NCBI GenBank assembly: GCA_031362405.1
Contig: JANLSO010000193.1
Coordinates: forward strand, 1 to 16,199
DNA length: 16,199 bases
From: JANLSO01 sp031362405
Lineage (GTDB): Bacteria > Actinomycetota > Thermoleophilia > Miltoncostaeales > Miltoncostaeaceae
Reading direction: 5' to 3'
Of the stretch, positions 13,602-16,199 are shown in pieces (within the stretch, counting starts at the first letter, position 1; each line of letters begins with the position of its first letter). Position numbers and translations under genes: made by a program. Under the pieces are notes generated by a model. The model was not told the DNA's origin. It did not search any database and was given only the letters and a program-made list of their open reading frames with translations.

Positions 13602-16091
13602 CTACTCCTCTTCCTCGTCGTTGGCGAGGATCAGCGCGACCGAGGCCACGGTGGAGCCGTCGTCGAGATTCATCACCCGCACGCCCGTCGCATCGCGACC
13701 CTGCGAGGAGATGTCGCGCACACCCATCCGAATGGTCACCCCGCTGGTGGCCACGGCGACGATCTCGTCGTCCAAACCGACCATGAAGGCGGCGACGACC
13801 TTGCCCTTCTTGTTGGTGAGACGGGTGCCGATCACGCCCTGGCCGCCGCGATTCTGGACGTTGAACCGGTCGAGCTGGGTGCGCTTGCCGTAGCCGGCGT
13901 CGGTGACGATCAGGATCGCCGTGTCGTCGCGAGCCAGGTCGCAGCTCACGACCTCGTCGGTGGCCTTGAGCTTCATGCCGCGCACTCCGGCGGCCGCGCG
14001 ACCCATGGCGCGCACGTCTGATTCGTGGAACCGAATCGTCAGACCGCTCCTGCTGACCATGAAGATGTCATCCGAGCCCGTCGTCTCGATCACCCGCACC
14101 AGCTCGTCGCCGTCGCGCAGGTTCACCGCGATCAGCCCGTCGCGGCGGCCATTGTCGTAGGCGTCGAACGCCGTCTTCTTGACGACACCCTTGCGCGTCG
14201 CGAAGAAGAGGTAACGCTCGGCGGCGAAGTCGCGGGTGTCGATGATCGCCTGGATGTGTTCGCCGGCCTGCAGAGGCAGCAGGTTGACGATCGGCATGCC
14301 CTTGGCCGTCCGTTCCCGCTCGGGAATCTCGTGCGCCCGGAGGCGATACACCCTGCCGCGGTTCGAGAAAAAGAGCAGGTACGCGTGGGCAGTCGTGAAG
14401 ATGATGTGACGAACGATGTCGTCGGTCTTCAGCTTGGCACCGCTCACGCCGCGGCCACCGCGACCCTGGGTCTTGAACGATGCGGCCGAGACCGCCTTGA
14501 TGTACTGCGCGTCGGTCATGACAACGACGAGTTCCTTGTCGTCGGTGAGATCCTCGATGCTCATCTCGCCGACGTCGAAGGTGATCGGGCAGCGGCGAGG
14601 CGTCGCGAACTCGTCCTTGATCCTCGACAGCTCGTCCGTGATGACTTTTCGCAGCACGGCAGGGTCGGCCAGAATCCCCTCGAGCTCGATGATCTGGAGC
14701 CGGACGTCGGCGATCTCCGTTTCGATGTCGAGACGGCTCAGCCGGGTCAGCTGCCCGAGCCGCATGTCGAGGATGTCGTCCGCTTGGAGCTCGCTGAACT
14801 CGAACGGCGCGGCCATCAGCCCGGTGCGGGCGGCCGACCGATCGTCGCTGGAGCGGATCAGGACGATGATCTCGTCAATGACATCGAGCGCCTTGAGGCG
14901 GCCCTCGAGGATGTGTTCGCGGTTCTGGGCCTTGTTGAGCCGGAACTTCGTGCGGCGGGTGATGACCTCGATCTGATGGCGTACATACCCGTTGAGGGCA
15001 TCGGCCAGGTTGATCGTCCGGGGGACCCCGTCAACGAGGGCCACCATGTTCACCGGAAAGCTCGTCTGGAGTTGGGTGAGCTTGAAGAGGTTGTTGAGGA
15101 CCACATTGGCGTTGGCGTCGCGCTTCAACGTGATGACGAGCTCGGTCTTGCCACCGGCTGACGAGTCGTTGGCGTCGGCGATGCCGTCGAGGTCTCCCGC
15201 GTCGACGAGTTCCTGGATGCGCCCCAGCACCGACGCTCCGCTGGTTTGGTAGGGCAGCTCGGTCACGACGACCTGCATCTGACCGCGCTTGCTCTCCTCG
15301 ATGGTCGCGGTGGCGCGCATCTTCACGCTGCCGCGGCCGGTCTGGTACGCCTCGATGATCCGCGCGCGACCGAGGATGCTGCCGCCCGTGGGGAAGTCGG
15401 GACCCTTGACGAACTGCATGAGGTCGTCCGGGGTGGCCTCGGGGTTACCGATCAGGTGGATCGTCGCGTCGATGACCTCGCCGAGGTTGTGCGGCGGGAT
15501 GCTCGTCGCCATGCCGACCGCGATGCCCTGGCTACCGTTGACCAACAGGTTCGGAAACCGCGCCGGCAGGACCGCCGGCTCGAGGGTGGTGTTGTCGTAG
15601 TTGGGGATCATGTCGACGGTGTCTTCGCCGATGTCCGACAACAGCTGCATCGCCAGCGGGTGCAGGCGGCATTCGGTGTACCGCTCGGCCGCCGCCCCGA
15701 AATCCACAGAGCCGTAGTTGCCGTGGAAGTCGATGAGCGGGTGCCGCAGCGAGAACGGCTGTGCCATTCGCACGAGGGCGTCGTAGATCGCTGAGTTGCC
15801 GTGGGGGTGGTAGCGGGCCATCGTGTCGCCGGTGACGCGGGCCGATTTGACGTGGGCTCGGGTCGGGCGAAAACCCTGCTCGTCCATGTCCCAGATGATG
15901 CGCCGATGCACGGGCTTCAAACCGTCACGCACATCGGGCAGGGCCCGCGACATGATCACCGACATGGCGTAGTCGAGGAAGCTGCGCTCCATCTCGTCTT
16001 GAAGCTCGATCGGCTCGACGCCGCCCGCGCCGCCGTCGTTGATGCCGTCGCCCGGAATCTCGGGCGGAATGTCGTTGGCGTAGTCGCTCAT
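13602..16091 (-). CDS. gyrA: DNA gyrase subunit A
   Basis: GyrA is the DNA breakage-reunion subunit that introduces negative supercoils with GyrB. The 829-residue protein has a Gly-rich N-terminal extension (1-28), the winged-helix domain with active-site Tyr138 in AAERYTECRL, a long coiled-coil tower (about 370-500) and a C-terminal beta-pinwheel. A GyrA box, QGRGGRG, lies at 542-548, which marks it as GyrA and not ParC. In the quinolone-determining region HPHGNSAIYD (96-104), Ser100 and Asp104 match E. coli Ser83 and Asp87, but Asn99 stands where E. coli has Asp82. The C-terminus ends in acidic NDEEEE. It follows gyrB by 11 bases. Confidence 0.97.
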   Translation of the reverse strand: MSDYANDIPPEIPGDGINDGGAGGVEPIELQDEMERSFLDYAMSVIMSRALPDVRDGLKPVHRRIIWDMDEQGFRPTRAHVKSARVTGDTMARYHPHGNSAIYDALVRMAQPFSLRHPLIDFHGNYGSVDFGAAAERYTECRLHPLAMQLLSDIGEDTVDMIPNYDNTTLEPAVLPARFPNLLVNGSQGIAVGMATSIPPHNLGEVIDATIHLIGNPEATPDDLMQFVKGPDFPTGGSILGRARIIEAYQTGRGSVKMRATATIEESKRGQMQVVVTELPYQTSGASVLGRIQELVDAGDLDGIADANDSSAGGKTELVITLKRDANANVVLNNLFKLTQLQTSFPVNMVALVDGVPRTINLADALNGYVRHQIEVITRRTKFRLNKAQNREHILEGRLKALDVIDEIIVLIRSSDDRSAARTGLMAAPFEFSELQADDILDMRLGQLTRLSRLDIETEIADVRLQIIELEGILADPAVLRKVITDELSRIKDEFATPRRCPITFDVGEMSIEDLTDDKELVVVMTDAQYIKAVSAASFKTQGRGGRGVSGAKLKTDDIVRHIIFTTAHAYLLFFSNRGRVYRLRAHEIPERERTAKGMPIVNLLPLQAGEHIQAIIDTRDFAAERYLFFATRKGVVKKTAFDAYDNGRRDGLIAVNLRDGDELVRVIETTGSDDIFMVSRSGLTIRFHESDVRAMGRAAAGVRGMKLKATDEVVSCDLARDDTAILIVTDAGYGKRTQLDRFNVQNRGGQGVIGTRLTNKKGKVVAAFMVGLDDEIVAVATSGVTIRMGVRDISSQGRDATGVRVMNLDDGSTVASVALILANDEEEE

Positions 16092-16102
16092 CGGCTCACC
16101 AC

Positions 16103-16199
16103 CTAGAAGTCGAGGTTGCGCACGTCACGCGCGTTGGTGGTGATGAAGTTCTTGCGACTTTCGACGTCGTCTCCCATGAGCACGCTGGTGATCTCGTCG
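16103..16199 (-). CDS. gyrB: DNA gyrase subunit B, C-terminal end (partial)
   Basis: Only the last 32 codons are present; the gene continues past the window edge. The reading DEITSVLMGDDVESRKNF, then ITTNARDVRNLDF and a TAG stop, is the standard GyrB C-terminus (MGDDVE, then F-I-x-x-N-A). GyrB is the ATPase subunit of gyrase. The stop lies 11 bases before the gyrA ATG, and GGTGG next to the stop may serve as the gyrA ribosome binding site. Confidence 0.93.
   Translation of the reverse strand, partial: DEITSVLMGDDVESRKNFITTNARDVRNLDF

Noticed and set aside
14025..15161. A 378-codon plus-strand frame opposite gyrA
   Set aside because: It is antisense to the conserved gyrA tower and pinwheel coding sequence and has no independent support.
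1..16199. tRNA, rRNA, CRISPR array or insertion sequence
   Set aside because: I looked for cloverleaf-like ends, regular spacer repeats and transposase motifs and saw none in this window.

Overview
The window is about 16.2 kb of uniformly GC-rich bacterial DNA with tightly packed genes and many 4-base (ATGA) start/stop overlaps. The gene content points to an actinobacterium: a short prokaryotic Ku, a lipid kinase with a PGGSTN motif, a type II fatty acid synthesis operon that also holds accD and accA, and a gyrB-gyrA pair. A small secreted beta-sandwich protein before gyrA resembles proteins I associate with the class Thermoleophilia. That class assignment is an inference, not a demonstrated result.

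Region 1 (1-2092, + strand) has an alpha/beta hydrolase overlapping a diacylglycerol-kinase-type lipid kinase, then an unrecognised 94-residue protein with its own ribosome binding site. Region 2 (about 2110-2910, - strand) holds the remains of a VapBC-type toxin-antitoxin module. Both genes read as family members only if one frameshift in each is corrected. Upstream of the antitoxin are three 8-bp-phased direct repeats, and beyond those a perfect 15-bp inverted repeat.

Region 3 (2983-10063, - strand) is a 7-kb lipid operon, in transcription order fabZ, fabH, fabD, fabG, fabF, a dual-specificity-type phosphatase, accD, accA and a small two-helix membrane protein. AccA and AccD form the carboxyltransferase that makes malonyl-CoA. 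FabD loads malonate onto acyl carrier protein, FabH starts the chain, FabF elongates it, and FabG and FabZ carry out ketoreduction and dehydration. No acyl carrier protein gene, enoyl reductase, accB or accC lies in the window. The phosphatase is an unusual member of such an operon.

Region 4 (10142-13555, + strand) is divergent from the fab operon across about 78 bp that contain a 16-bp inverted repeat. It encodes an NfeD-family membrane protein whose protease domain seems to lack both catalytic residues, its stomatin/SPFH partner, a Ku DNA-end-binding protein and a small secreted protein. Region 5 (13602-16199, - strand) holds gyrA and the 3' end of gyrB. A strong hairpin separates it from region 4.

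Most of the window is housekeeping. The points most worth a second look are the decayed toxin-antitoxin locus with its repeats, the phosphatase in the fab-acc operon, the catalytically degenerate NfeD beside an intact stomatin, and the Asp-nucleophile hydrolase.
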